A stretch of 31,916 bases of DNA, from the NCBI GenBank assembly GCA_018364635.1, contig JAGZLR010000025.1, positions 1-31,916 of the forward strand, written 5' to 3'. A program made the position numbers and the translations under genes. The notes beneath the pieces were generated by a model. It was not told where the DNA came from and ran no database searches. It saw only the letters and a list, made by a program, of their open reading frames with translations. Shown one piece after another: positions 7,996-15,635 of the stretch. The stretch's first letter is position 1; every line of letters starts with the position of its first letter. The stretch comes from Clostridiales bacterium. Its GTDB lineage: Bacteria; Bacillota; Clostridia; Lachnospirales; Anaerotignaceae.

Positions 7996-8259
7996 ATGAA
8001 ATATCGAAATGCACAAGTTATTTTTCCAGACATACTAGTAAAAGAACTACAAAACTATGTTCAAGGCGAGTATATTTATGTTCCTATCCAACAGGAACAG
8101 CAGAAACGTTGGGGAGAAGTTTCCGGTTATCGGAGAGAATTAGAACAACGTAATCAGCAAATAAAGAAGGACTATCAAAATGGTATTTCTATGAATTGTC
8201 TTGCTGAAAAATATTGTTTATCTATCTATACTGTTCGAAAAATTATATATCAGAAGTAG
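7996..8259 (+). CDS. CD3324-family small DNA-binding-like protein
   Basis: An 87-residue protein resembling the small Clostridia family named after C. difficile CD3324: an N-terminal MKYRNAQVIFPDILVKELQ, then VQGEYIYVP, a WGE..GYR segment, and a C-terminal helix-turn-helix-like part (about 50-85: YQNGISMNCLAEKYCLSIYT, then VRKIIY) like that of Mor-type activators. The frame is open upstream to 7951, but the ATG at 7996 follows AAGGAGGA and matches the family start. It is flanked by an unusual hairpin leader upstream and its own terminator downstream. Function is unknown; DNA binding is probable. Confidence 0.82.
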   Translation: MKYRNAQVIFPDILVKELQNYVQGEYIYVPIQQEQQKRWGEVSGYRRELEQRNQQIKKDYQNGISMNCLAEKYCLSIYTVRKIIYQK

Positions 8260-8263
8260 GACA

Positions 8264-8293
8264 AGGGGCTGCTGGGTGCAGCCTCTTTTTTTA
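8264..8293 (+). terminator. Terminator after the CD3324-family gene
   Basis: Arms GGGGCTGC and GCAGCCTC (one G-T wobble) around a short loop, followed by seven T residues just after the stop codon. Confidence 0.92.
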
Positions 8294-8299
8294 TATAGA

Positions 8300-8328
8300 T
8301 TGGTTCGGTATCAAGTGTAGTATAGAAT
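8300..8328 (+). promoter_or_regulatory. Possible sigma-A promoter of the Ntn hydrolase gene
   Basis: TTGGTT (8300-8305) and TAGAAT (8323-8328) are separated by 17 bases and lie about 60 bases before the ATG, directly after the previous terminator. Confidence 0.45.
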
Positions 8329-8388
8329 ATTTTTTCATCTATCTATATGATAAAGAAGAATACTGAAAGAAAGTGGAAGGTGTCAAAG

Positions 8389-9090
8389 ATGTGTACTCGA
8401 TTTGTTTATAATGGGAACGATATGATTACAGGGTTTAATTTTGATATTGACCTTGCAGTGTGGAAAACTAAAGTGATAAAAGAAAAAGAACGCTTTTATA
8501 TTGGTATTTTGCGACCAGATGGTATATATCACTCTTATCATGGAGTTAATAGAAATGGAAATGTTGGGACACTATTATATGTGCATGGCAATCCTGACGG
8601 AATATATCAACGTAAATCTGATTGTGTAACGATTGCAGATTTAACAGAACAATATATTAAAGCACAAATTTCCTTTGATGAGGTACTCCAAATTGTAAAA
8701 TCAAAGCAAGTTACCTATGCACCAGACGCAACAATGCAGGCGATGTTATCAGACGTTTATGGACGTGTCTTAATTATCGAGCCTGGAATTGGCTATCAAA
8801 AAGAATACAAACAATATTCTCTGATAACAAATTATTCTTTGATAAAGCCGGAAAGTACAAAAGCTTTTGTTGTTCAAGGGGATGACAGATATGAACAGGC
8901 TTTGCAAAAATTAAAAGAATATAATTCTAGATTTTCAATTGCAGATGCATTTCATTTACTTTATATGGTACATCAAGAGGGGAGATGGGCGACAAGAGTT
9001 TCCTTTGTTTACTCTGCAAAAGAGCAGACTGTGTATTATGTTGAAAACAATCATTTTAAATGTATCAAAAAATTTGCTTTTCCGTTGTAG
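8389..9090 (+). CDS. Linear amide C-N hydrolase (choloylglycine hydrolase/penicillin acylase V-like Ntn hydrolase)
   Basis: A 233-residue enzyme of the N-terminal-nucleophile cysteine class that includes bile salt hydrolase, penicillin V acylase and acylase-like proteins. The start is set at ATG 8389 (GGAAGG eight bases upstream) so that the second codon is Cys; removal of Met exposes the catalytic Cys2. GFNFD (15-19) aligns with the family GRNxD motif, giving the conserved Asp19, but the position of the catalytic Arg is Phe16. TNYS with Asn148 and ATRVSFVY with Arg203 match the later active-site motifs. It is shorter than typical bile salt hydrolases (about 320). The substrate is unknown, and calling it a bile salt hydrolase is not justified. 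Confidence 0.8.
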   Translation: MCTRFVYNGNDMITGFNFDIDLAVWKTKVIKEKERFYIGILRPDGIYHSYHGVNRNGNVGTLLYVHGNPDGIYQRKSDCVTIADLTEQYIKAQISFDEVLQIVKSKQVTYAPDATMQAMLSDVYGRVLIIEPGIGYQKEYKQYSLITNYSLIKPESTKAFVVQGDDRYEQALQKLKEYNSRFSIADAFHLLYMVHQEGRWATRVSFVYSAKEQTVYYVENNHFKCIKKFAFPL

Positions 9091-9109
9091 GAATAAGAAA
9101 GGAGCCGTT

Positions 9110-9730
9110 ATGACACAAAAGATTTATCCACGCTCAAGAGATAAAGAAACGGTATATCTAAAAAATGTTATCACTAACCCTAATATTGTTGTTGGTGATT
9201 ATACCATGTATAACGATTTTGTGAAAGAACCAAAAGATTTTGAGAAAAATAATGTTTTATATCAGTATTCGATCAATCAAGATAAACTGATCATTGGGAA
9301 ATTTTGTTCAATTGCTTGTGGAGCAAAGTTTATTTTCAATAGTGCGAACCACTCAGTATCGTCTCTGTCAACATATCCATTTCCTATCTTTTTTGAGGAA
9401 TGGGGATTAGATGTAAAGGATATTACAAAGGCATGGGATAATAAAGGAGATATTATTGTAGGAAATGATGTTTGGATTGGATATGAAGCAGTTATTTTAG
9501 CAGGTATTACGATTGGAGATGGTGCTATAATCGGAGCACGAGCAGTTGTCACAAAGGATGTTCCGCCTTATACAATCGTAGGAGGTATACCTGCAAAAAC
9601 GATACGAACAAGATTCAATCAAGAAACCATTGATACACTGCTTAAAATAAAGTGGTGGGATTGGGAGGAAGAGAGGGTAGCCAAGAACATTTCAGCGATT
9701 CAATCAGGAAGTATAAAACAATTAAGCTAA
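9110..9730 (+). CDS. CatB/Vat-type xenobiotic O-acetyltransferase
   Basis: A 206-residue left-handed beta-helix acetyltransferase of the XAT group, which includes streptogramin A (Vat) and chloramphenicol (CatB) acetyltransferases. The hexapeptide repeats are clear: IIGKFCSIACGAKFI (61-75), IIVGNDVWIGYEAVILAGIT (115-134), then IGDGAIIGARAVVTKDV (135-151). NSANH places the catalytic His at residue 81, and KWWDW (181-185) matches the C-terminal helix. The ATG at 9110 follows AAAGGAG, 19 bases after the hydrolase stop, so both genes are probably cotranscribed. Acetyl-CoA-dependent modification of a hydroxyl group is well supported; resistance to a named antibiotic is not, as many close relatives are unproven. 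Confidence 0.87.
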   Translation: MTQKIYPRSRDKETVYLKNVITNPNIVVGDYTMYNDFVKEPKDFEKNNVLYQYSINQDKLIIGKFCSIACGAKFIFNSANHSVSSLSTYPFPIFFEEWGLDVKDITKAWDNKGDIIVGNDVWIGYEAVILAGITIGDGAIIGARAVVTKDVPPYTIVGGIPAKTIRTRFNQETIDTLLKIKWWDWEEERVAKNISAIQSGSIKQLS

Positions 9731-10114
9731 ATTTACAGAACAACGGCAAAAAGCCATTGTATGTAGGTGCATTCATCCTTTTTAAAGTAGTGATTTTGAT
9801 TTTCAGATTACATAAATTTATGATACCATCTCTATTTAACTTTACAGTAAATATAATATCATAATTATATAGAGGGTTGTCTGTTATGTTGCACAAAAGA
9901 AGCTATGTCTGATTGATAGCTTTTGCTAAAAATATTTATACTCTGAAATAGGGGATTCATCGACAAAAATGAAGATACAAATCTATCGCCACTGAAATAG
10001 TTTGCATTACCAAATACTTAATAGCTTGGCTGTTGTGTAGATGTTTATTATAGCCCCCTCTACTGAGAGAGGGGAGGTTTACTGATCTTTTTTAGGAGAC
10101 AATAACAAATAATT
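9731..10114. other. Intergenic region between convergent genes
   Basis: A 384-bp AT-rich stretch with no credible gene. It holds two inverted repeats. One is AAGCTAT..ATAGCTT at 9900-9922, followed by TTGC, a weak terminator candidate for the acetyltransferase. The other is CCCCTCT..AGAGGGG at 10055-10074, without a T-run on either strand. Short open frames here lack ribosome binding sites. Confidence 0.5.
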
Positions 10115-10624
10115 TTAAATTTCTCGTACGAATTTTAAAACGTTACATTTATCTAAGACAGTCACAATAATGATTGTGATGAGGATACCTGTAATTGTCT
10201 GTATTGTTAGACCAGGCAGCCTGACTGCAGCATACGCTATACCAAAAATGGGAATTTTAATAACGGTATAGAGAAAGACTTGAACGGCGCCACCTAAAAT
10301 AGCGCCAATGATATAATTAAATTTTATTCTAGGGAAATATTTTTCTGTGATGAGTCCCATCAAAGTAGCCATGGCCCATTTGATGCAGAAGGTAGGAAGC
10401 ACCCATATCATATATCCTCCGGCAAAGTCTGCTAAAGCAGCCCCGATTCCTCCAGCAAGTGCGCCCTTTTTCCGTCCCAAAATCAGAACGCTTAGTAATA
10501 CAAAGCAATCACCTAGATGAGTGTAACCATTGGGAGAAGGGATTTTAAAAGTATAAGTAAATATGAATACCAATGCAGCCATTAACCCAGTTTTTGCAAG
10601 ACTTTTTGTAGTAAAACCATTCAT
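10115..10624 (-). CDS. ECF transporter S component (vitamin-binding membrane subunit)
   Basis: A 169-residue membrane protein with about six hydrophobic segments, typical of the substrate-binding S component of energy-coupling-factor importers. The start KTGLMAALVFIFTYTF, the segment GYTHLGDCFVLLSVLILG and AGGIGAALADFAGGYMIW fit this group; the first helix carries the small-residue pattern (AALVF) that contacts EcfT. S components pair with a shared EcfA/EcfA'/EcfT module encoded elsewhere; none is in this window. The ATG at 10624 follows GAGGTGA. The vitamin cannot be assigned, and no riboswitch that would name it is recognised upstream. A 20-bp palindrome at 10708-10727 may be its operator. 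Confidence 0.88.
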   Translation of the reverse strand: MNGFTTKSLAKTGLMAALVFIFTYTFKIPSPNGYTHLGDCFVLLSVLILGRKKGALAGGIGAALADFAGGYMIWVLPTFCIKWAMATLMGLITEKYFPRIKFNYIIGAILGGAVQVFLYTVIKIPIFGIAYAAVRLPGLTIQTITGILITIIIVTVLDKCNVLKFVREI

Positions 10625-10707
10625 GAAATCACCTCAATTAAGCTTTCTTTGTACCTAGAATACCATAAGGCATTGGAGGAATGCTATGGGAAAGGAGATG
10701 CTTTTTG

Positions 10708-10727
10708 AAATTGTATGGGTACAATTT
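10708..10727. promoter_or_regulatory. Palindrome upstream of the S-component gene, candidate operator
   Basis: A perfect 8-bp inverted repeat with a 4-bp spacer (AAATTGTA-TGGG-TACAATTT) about 84 bp upstream of the ATG at 10624. It could be a repressor site for the S-component gene or act on the divergent ferritin gene. I do not recognise the regulator; it does not match the sites I know for BirA or NrtR. Confidence 0.4.
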
Positions 10728-10932
10728 GAAAGTTTCTTTGTATAAAAATTGTTGATTTTTTAATCATAAGAAATAAGACGGTTTTTGACATCAGTTAATT
10801 TTTTTGTTTCTAGGACAAAAGATACAGACGAATTTTTTACAAAAACTGTGAAAAAAACTAGCGTTTCCGCGAAGGTTGATTTATAATAGTGTTGATGAAA
10901 AAGTAATGTGTATTTTAGGAGGATGGGGAGAA

Positions 10933-11445
10933 ATGCTAGATAAAAAAATCGTAACGCTGTTAAACACTCAGGTAAATAAGGAATTTTATTCCGCTTATCT
11001 ATACCTGGACTTTTCAAATTACTTTGATTCTGTAGGCTTAGACGGATTTGCTAATTGGTATCAAGTGCAGGCACAGGAAGAAAGAGATCATGCAATGCTT
11101 TTTTATCAGTATCTTCATAATAATGGAGAAAGAGTACACCTAGAAGCCATTGACAAACCTGATGTGGAGATCAAGTGCCATATGGATGTGCTGAAGGCTG
11201 GATTAAAACATGAGGAGTATGTCACATCATTGATCCATACGATCTATGCGGCAGCTTATGATGTTCATGATTTCCGTACAACACAGTTTTTAGATTGGTT
11301 CGTAAAAGAACAAGGAGAAGAAGAAACGAATGCAAATGATTTGATTACAAAAATGGAACTTTTCGGTTCAGATCCTAAGAGCCTTTATATGCTGGATAAT
11401 GAATTGAAAGCAAGAGCTTATGCAGCGCCATCTTTGGTGCTATAA
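10933..11445 (+). CDS. ftnA: Ferritin (iron-storage protein)
   Basis: A 170-residue non-haem ferritin that oxidises Fe2+ and stores iron in a 24-subunit shell. All ferroxidase ligands sit at the family positions: Glu17, Glu50, His53, Glu94, Gln127 and Glu130 (KEFYSAY, QAQEERDHA, KHEEY, EQGEEE). The frame extends upstream to 10876, but the ATG at 10933 follows GGAGGATGGGGAG and matches the family N-terminus. A -10-like TATAAT lies at 10882-10887 without a good -35. A strong terminator follows. The gene is divergent from the ECF S component and not in an operon. Confidence 0.95.
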   Translation: MLDKKIVTLLNTQVNKEFYSAYLYLDFSNYFDSVGLDGFANWYQVQAQEERDHAMLFYQYLHNNGERVHLEAIDKPDVEIKCHMDVLKAGLKHEEYVTSLIHTIYAAAYDVHDFRTTQFLDWFVKEQGEEETNANDLITKMELFGSDPKSLYMLDNELKARAYAAPSLVL

Positions 11446-11450
11446 TTGAG

Positions 11451-11488
11451 AAATCCCCCTTCATGTAAAATGAAGGGGGATTTGTTTT
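11451..11488 (+). terminator. Terminator after ferritin
   Basis: A perfect 13-bp stem, AAATCCCCCTTCA with TGAAGGGGGATTT, a 7-base loop, then GTTTT. Confidence 0.93.
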
Positions 11489-11545
11489 AACGATAATTTT
11501 TGTGAGACTGGATAAAATAGCACTGATATCTCTTAGAAGGGAAAC

Positions 11546-11574
11546 TTGCGTTTTATGTCGAATATTGATAAAAT
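11546..11574 (+). promoter_or_regulatory. Sigma-A promoter of the GDP-mannose operon
   Basis: TTGCGT (11546-11551) and TAAAAT (11569-11574) are separated by exactly 17 bases and lie about 30 bases before the glycosyltransferase start. Confidence 0.6.
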
Positions 11575-11605
11575 GGTTAAAAAATGGTAGATGAGAGGGA
11601 TCACC

Positions 11606-12760
11606 TTGAGAATAGCACTGGAAGTGCAATTGATACTAGATAGACAAAAAACAGGAATTAGCTGGCTAGCTGAAAATATTTTGATGGAATTATCTAAAAT
11701 AAGTAACGATCAGTTTATTCTGCAATATTTTCCGTTTAAAAAAAGCTTAAAGAGCAGAAGAGAAGATGCTGCTCATATGAAAAAATATGAGAATCAGGGC
11801 TTTTTATTAGAGCCTTGCAGATGGTTTCATTTTAAGATCTATCGTCGGATTTGGAACTGGTTTCCAATTCCGTACAGATTATTTTTTCATCAGCCATCTG
11901 ATGTTACTTTGTTTTTTAATTACTGCATACCGCCCGGGGTAAAAGGGAAAAAGATAGTAATGATCCATGATATGGCATACAGAGCCTATCCAGAAACCAT
12001 TGGAAAAAGAACAATGAGGATGCTTCAACATAATTTGAAAAATACCTGTCAGCGTGCGGACAAAGTGGTTACTATTTCGGAATTTTCTAAAAAGGAAATT
12101 GTGAAATATTTAAAATTACCTCCTGAAAAAATAGTTGTCATGCCTTGCGGTGTAGATCATGACTTATTTCGTTGTGATTGTCAACAAGAAAAAATCAAAG
12201 CGGTTAAGGTTCGTTATGGAATAGATAAGAAATATTTTCTATATCTTGGCACATTGGAGCCCAGAAAAAATATTGCTCGACTAGTGGAAGCTTATGATCT
12301 TTTGAAAGAGGAGTGTAACGAAGTACCTCAACTGGTTATTGCTGGAAAAAAAGGCTGGATGTATGATGAAATTTTTCAGTCTGTGGAAAAGTTCCATTTG
12401 AAAGATTACGTTATATTTACTGATTATGTGGACGAAGCAGACCTGCCAGCGCTAATCAAAGGGGCGGAAGCATTTTTATTTCCGTCTTTGTATGAAGGGT
12501 TTGGCCTTCCTCCGCTAGAAGCAATGGCCTGTGGCACACCGGTTATGGCATCCAATGCAGCGTCTTTGCCGGAAGTGGTAGGAACTGCTGGAATTTTAGT
12601 GGATCCTTACTCCTTGGAAGAGATGAAACAGGGGATGAAGCAGCTAATGAACGACAGCGTTTTGCGACAAAATCTTAGCCGTGCAGGAATAGAAAGATCG
12701 CAGCTGTTTACTTGGAAAAAATCAGCTGAGATTTTACTAGAAGTATTTCACAATTTGTAG
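11606..12760 (+). CDS. GT4 family glycosyltransferase, probable mannosyltransferase
   Basis: A 384-residue GT-B fold glycosyltransferase. The N-terminal domain carries the acceptor-side motif IHDMAYRAYPET (about 120-131). The C-terminal nucleotide-sugar domain begins near YLGTLEPRKN (213-222) and has the EX7E motif in EGFGLPPLE (297-305), followed by AMACGTPV. The start is read as TTG at 11606 (GAGAGGGA five bases upstream) because the family begins RIALE; an ATG at 11591 would add five residues. The next two genes make GDP-mannose, so GDP-mannose is the likely donor; the acceptor is unknown. No membrane segment is seen. Confidence 0.88.
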   Translation: MRIALEVQLILDRQKTGISWLAENILMELSKISNDQFILQYFPFKKSLKSRREDAAHMKKYENQGFLLEPCRWFHFKIYRRIWNWFPIPYRLFFHQPSDVTLFFNYCIPPGVKGKKIVMIHDMAYRAYPETIGKRTMRMLQHNLKNTCQRADKVVTISEFSKKEIVKYLKLPPEKIVVMPCGVDHDLFRCDCQQEKIKAVKVRYGIDKKYFLYLGTLEPRKNIARLVEAYDLLKEECNEVPQLVIAGKKGWMYDEIFQSVEKFHLKDYVIFTDYVDEADLPALIKGAEAFLFPSLYEGFGLPPLEAMACGTPVMASNAASLPEVVGTAGILVDPYSLEEMKQGMKQLMNDSVLRQNLSRAGIERSQLFTWKKSAEILLEVFHNL

Positions 12761-12829
12761 TATAAGCAATGCTAGACAAGATGGAAATAGTGTTGATTTT
12801 GAGAGAAAATAATGAACAAAGGATTTTGA

Positions 12830-13798
12830 ATGATGGATGGAAAATACCCAATAAAACTAAAACCGGTCTTTAAGGATTATTTGTGGGGCGGTTCTCGTCT
12901 TCGTACGATGTTCCATAAAGATACACCTTATGAAAACACAGCGGAAAGCTGGGAGATCAGTTGCCACCCTGATGGCATCAATCTTATTGAAAATGGAGAT
13001 TATGAAGGGATGCTTTTTAGTGACTTAATACAAAAGTATCCAGAGTTTGTTCAAGAGGGATATGCAGAGGATAAATTTCCTATTTTAGTAAAGCTTATTG
13101 ATGCAGAAAAAAAACTTTCGATACAAGTTCATCCGTCTGACAGCACAGCGGATCCTATGTTAGGGGAAAGCGGAAAGGCTGAAATGTGGTATATTATTGA
13201 CGCAAAACCCCGCAGTTTTATTTACTATGGGCTGAATCAGAAGGTGAGCAAGGAAGAACTGATTCAGCGGGCTTATGATGGCAGTATCTGCGATATTTTA
13301 AATAAAGTAAAAGTGCAAAAGGGCGATGTATTTTATATTCTCCCAGGAACAATTCATGCTATTGGGGAAGGGTGCCTGATTGCCGAGATCCAGCAAAATT
13401 CCAATACAACATTTCGTGTGTTTGACTATGACAGGATTGGAAAAGACGGGAAAAAGCGCCCATTGCATCTAGAGCGTGCGGCGGAGGTTATAGATTATCG
13501 TCCTATGGCACCAGATATTGCGCAAGGTAATAATATGATTGCCACAGATGATTTTTCTTTTTCAACGATTTTTGAGTGTAACTATTTCAAAGTTGCGAAA
13601 ATATGCAGCCGGAAAGCTATGACACTTCGGTGTGATCCGAAGTCATTTCATGGCCTTCTATTTTTAGAGGGCGCAGGAACAATCGTTTTTCAAGGGATTT
13701 CTTATTCGTTTCAAGCGGGGGACAGTTTCTTTTTGCCTGCCGGTTTAGGATCCTATCAAGTTAACGGTACATGTGAGTTATTGCTATCAAGTTTATAG
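12830..13798 (+). CDS. manA: Mannose-6-phosphate isomerase, class I
   Basis: A 322-residue zinc enzyme interconverting fructose-6-phosphate and mannose-6-phosphate. The cupin metal site is visible: QVHPSD (Gln99, His101), KAEMWY (Glu118) and GTIHAIGEG (His176), with the conserved AEIQQNSNTTFRVFDYDR region following. This matches the short Firmicutes form. The first of two adjacent ATGs (12830) follows AAAGGA. It lies 69 bases after the glycosyltransferase and 13 bases before the guanylyltransferase start, so it is in the same operon and supplies mannose-6-phosphate for GDP-mannose synthesis. Confidence 0.95.
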   Translation: MMDGKYPIKLKPVFKDYLWGGSRLRTMFHKDTPYENTAESWEISCHPDGINLIENGDYEGMLFSDLIQKYPEFVQEGYAEDKFPILVKLIDAEKKLSIQVHPSDSTADPMLGESGKAEMWYIIDAKPRSFIYYGLNQKVSKEELIQRAYDGSICDILNKVKVQKGDVFYILPGTIHAIGEGCLIAEIQQNSNTTFRVFDYDRIGKDGKKRPLHLERAAEVIDYRPMAPDIAQGNNMIATDDFSFSTIFECNYFKVAKICSRKAMTLRCDPKSFHGLLFLEGAGTIVFQGISYSFQAGDSFFLPAGLGSYQVNGTCELLLSSL

Positions 13799-13811
13799 AG
13801 GAGTGAATATT

Positions 13812-14891
13812 GTGAAAAAAACAGCGTTAATTATGGCAGGTGGTCGTGGAGAGCGATTTTGGCCAAAGAGTAGGAAAAGTATGCCAAAGCAATTCTTATC
13901 TCTGACAAATGATGGAAAGACAATGATACAGCTTACAGTGGAAAGAATCCTTCCGATTGTCAAAATGGAGGATATTTATATTTCTACCAATCAGGCCTAT
14001 AAACAGCTGGTGAAAGAACAGTTGCCTGAGATACCGGAAGAAAATATTTTATGTGAACCTGTTGGAAGAAATACTGCACCATGTATCGGTATGGGAGCAG
14101 TACATATCAGAAAAAAATATGGCGATGCCCTGATGATTGTGCTTCCAAGTGATCATTTGATTAAATATCATATGATGTTTATTTCGTCGTTGGAGGATGC
14201 TTGTGCTATCGCAGAAGAGGGCAGTAATTTGGTTACTCTCGGCATCACACCGGATTATCCTGAGACAGGATATGGCTATATCAAGTTTGATTTGCAAAAA
14301 AAGGATGATAAAATCGGCCGGTCTTATGCTGTAGAAAAATTTGTTGAAAAGCCTGGGATTGAAAAGGCAAAAGAGTATCTACAAACAGAACAGTATTTAT
14401 GGAACAGTGGAATGTTTATCTGGAAAGTGTCCTCTATTCTCTCTAATTTTGCGCAGTTTTTACCAGAGATTTATGAGGGCCTAAAGCAGATAGAATCCTC
14501 TATTGGAACAGTATCAGAAGAAGAAGTACTAGAGAATGTTTTTTCAGGGTTTGCATCAGAATCTATTGATTACGGTGTTATGGAAAAAGCGGATCATATT
14601 TATATCATTCCAGGGACATTTGGGTGGGATGATGTAGGAAGTTGGCTTGCAGTGGGCAGAATTAACCCAAGCAATGAGTTTGGAAATGTTGTAAAAGGAA
14701 ATATTATTACGGTAAATACAAAAAATTCAATTATTCAAGGTACAGATAAATTGATTGCAGCAGTTGGAGTGCAGGATATTATTATTGTAGATACCCCTGA
14801 TGCTCTTTTAGTCTGCGATAAAGAAAGTGCCGGTGATATTAAAAAGGTACTAGAGAATTTAAAAATATGCAATAGAACGGAATATATTTAA
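13812..14891 (+). CDS. manC: Mannose-1-phosphate guanylyltransferase
   Basis: A 359-residue nucleotidyltransferase making GDP-mannose from GTP and mannose-1-phosphate. The N-terminal signature LIMAGGRGERFWP (6-18) and PKQFL (25-29) bind the nucleotide; FVEKP, WNSGMFIW, DYGVMEKA and WDDVGSW are typical of the family. The C-terminal isomerase domain of bifunctional enzymes is absent, which fits the separate isomerase gene just upstream. The start is GTG at 13812 with AGAGGAG eight bases before it; a longer frame upstream overlaps the isomerase gene and is rejected. Phosphomannomutase, the middle step, must be encoded elsewhere. Confidence 0.95.
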   Translation: MKKTALIMAGGRGERFWPKSRKSMPKQFLSLTNDGKTMIQLTVERILPIVKMEDIYISTNQAYKQLVKEQLPEIPEENILCEPVGRNTAPCIGMGAVHIRKKYGDALMIVLPSDHLIKYHMMFISSLEDACAIAEEGSNLVTLGITPDYPETGYGYIKFDLQKKDDKIGRSYAVEKFVEKPGIEKAKEYLQTEQYLWNSGMFIWKVSSILSNFAQFLPEIYEGLKQIESSIGTVSEEEVLENVFSGFASESIDYGVMEKADHIYIIPGTFGWDDVGSWLAVGRINPSNEFGNVVKGNIITVNTKNSIIQGTDKLIAAVGVQDIIIVDTPDALLVCDKESAGDIKKVLENLKICNRTEYI

Positions 14892-14950
14892 AAATTTGAA
14901 ATGGTTTTCAGACAGCGCTTGATAAAAATATTTTCTTTTTCTACCTTTTC

Positions 14951-14980
14951 TGTATAAAATGAGTTGGATTACAAATACTA
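14951..14980 (+). promoter_or_regulatory. Candidate sigma-G promoter of spoVT
   Basis: TGTATA (14951-14956), a 17-base spacer, and AATACTA (14974-14980) closely match the forespore sigma-G consensus TGAATA / CATACTA. In Bacillus subtilis spoVT is transcribed by sigma-G, so the match lies where it is expected, about 70 bases before the start codon. Confidence 0.6.
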
Positions 14981-15050
14981 CATTTACAAAAATTCTTTCC
15001 TGAGTGATTTATTCTCAGTAGTTTATAAAAATTTATTGGAGGATTTGTAA

Positions 15051-15596
15051 ATGAAGGCGACTGGTATAGTAAGAAGAATCGACGATTTGGGAAGGGTAGT
15101 TATCCCGAAAGAAATTAGAAGAACTTTACGTATCAGAGAAGGGGATCCGTTAGAGATATTTACAGACCGTGAAGGTGAGATTATTTTAAAAAAGTACTCG
15201 CCGATTGGGGAATTAGGTGCGTTTGCCAAGGAATATGCCGAAAGTTTAGCACAGAGTGTAGGTCATATTACCTGTATTGTTGATAAAGATCAGATTATTG
15301 CTGTTTCTGGCGGAAGCAAAAAGGAATTATTTGAAAAGCATATTTCTTCTGCTATGGAAAAGTGTATTAATAGCCGCAGTACAATTGTTGCAGATCGAAA
15401 TGATGCATCTTTTGTACCGTTATTGGAAGATGATCCGATTGATGTTTACAATCACCAGCTGATTGCACCGATTATTTCGGAAGGCGATGTGATGGGTGCA
15501 GTAGTCTTCTTAAGCCAAGACAAGAAGATGGGGGAAGTAGAAGGAAAGCTTGCACAAACCGCAGCTGGATTTTTAGGTCGACAGATGGAACAATAA
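15051..15596 (+). CDS. spoVT: Stage V sporulation protein T (forespore transcription regulator)
   Basis: A 181-residue regulator that tunes the late sigma-G regulon in the forespore. Residues 1-50 form the AbrB-type swapped-hairpin DNA-binding domain (MKATGIVRRIDDLGRVVIPK, then EIRRTLRIREGDPLEI), and about 60-180 a GAF-like domain (CIVDKDQIIAVSGGSKKE). Length and both domains are as in B. subtilis SpoVT, so this is the full protein rather than an AbrB paralogue. GGAGG precedes the ATG at 15051. It is monocistronic, between a sigma-G-like promoter and a bidirectional terminator, and marks the host as a spore former. Confidence 0.97.
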   Translation: MKATGIVRRIDDLGRVVIPKEIRRTLRIREGDPLEIFTDREGEIILKKYSPIGELGAFAKEYAESLAQSVGHITCIVDKDQIIAVSGGSKKELFEKHISSAMEKCINSRSTIVADRNDASFVPLLEDDPIDVYNHQLIAPIISEGDVMGAVVFLSQDKKMGEVEGKLAQTAAGFLGRQMEQ

Positions 15597-15600
15597 CAAT

Positions 15601-15635
15601 AAAAAAGGAGTGTTATGTAAACACTCCTTTTTTTA
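15601..15635. terminator. Bidirectional terminator between spoVT and the GLUG gene
   Basis: Arms AAAGGAGTGTT and AACACTCCTTT with A-run before and T-run after, so it can stop transcription from both convergent genes. Confidence 0.93.

Noticed and set aside
10055..10074. Inverted repeat CCCCTCT..AGAGGGG as a terminator for the S-component gene
   Set aside because: No T-run follows on either strand, so it is recorded only as an inverted repeat in the intergenic entry.
10625..10932. A TPP, FMN, cobalamin or preQ1 riboswitch for the ECF S component
   Set aside because: None of the conserved core motifs of those riboswitches was seen on the minus strand upstream of the gene.
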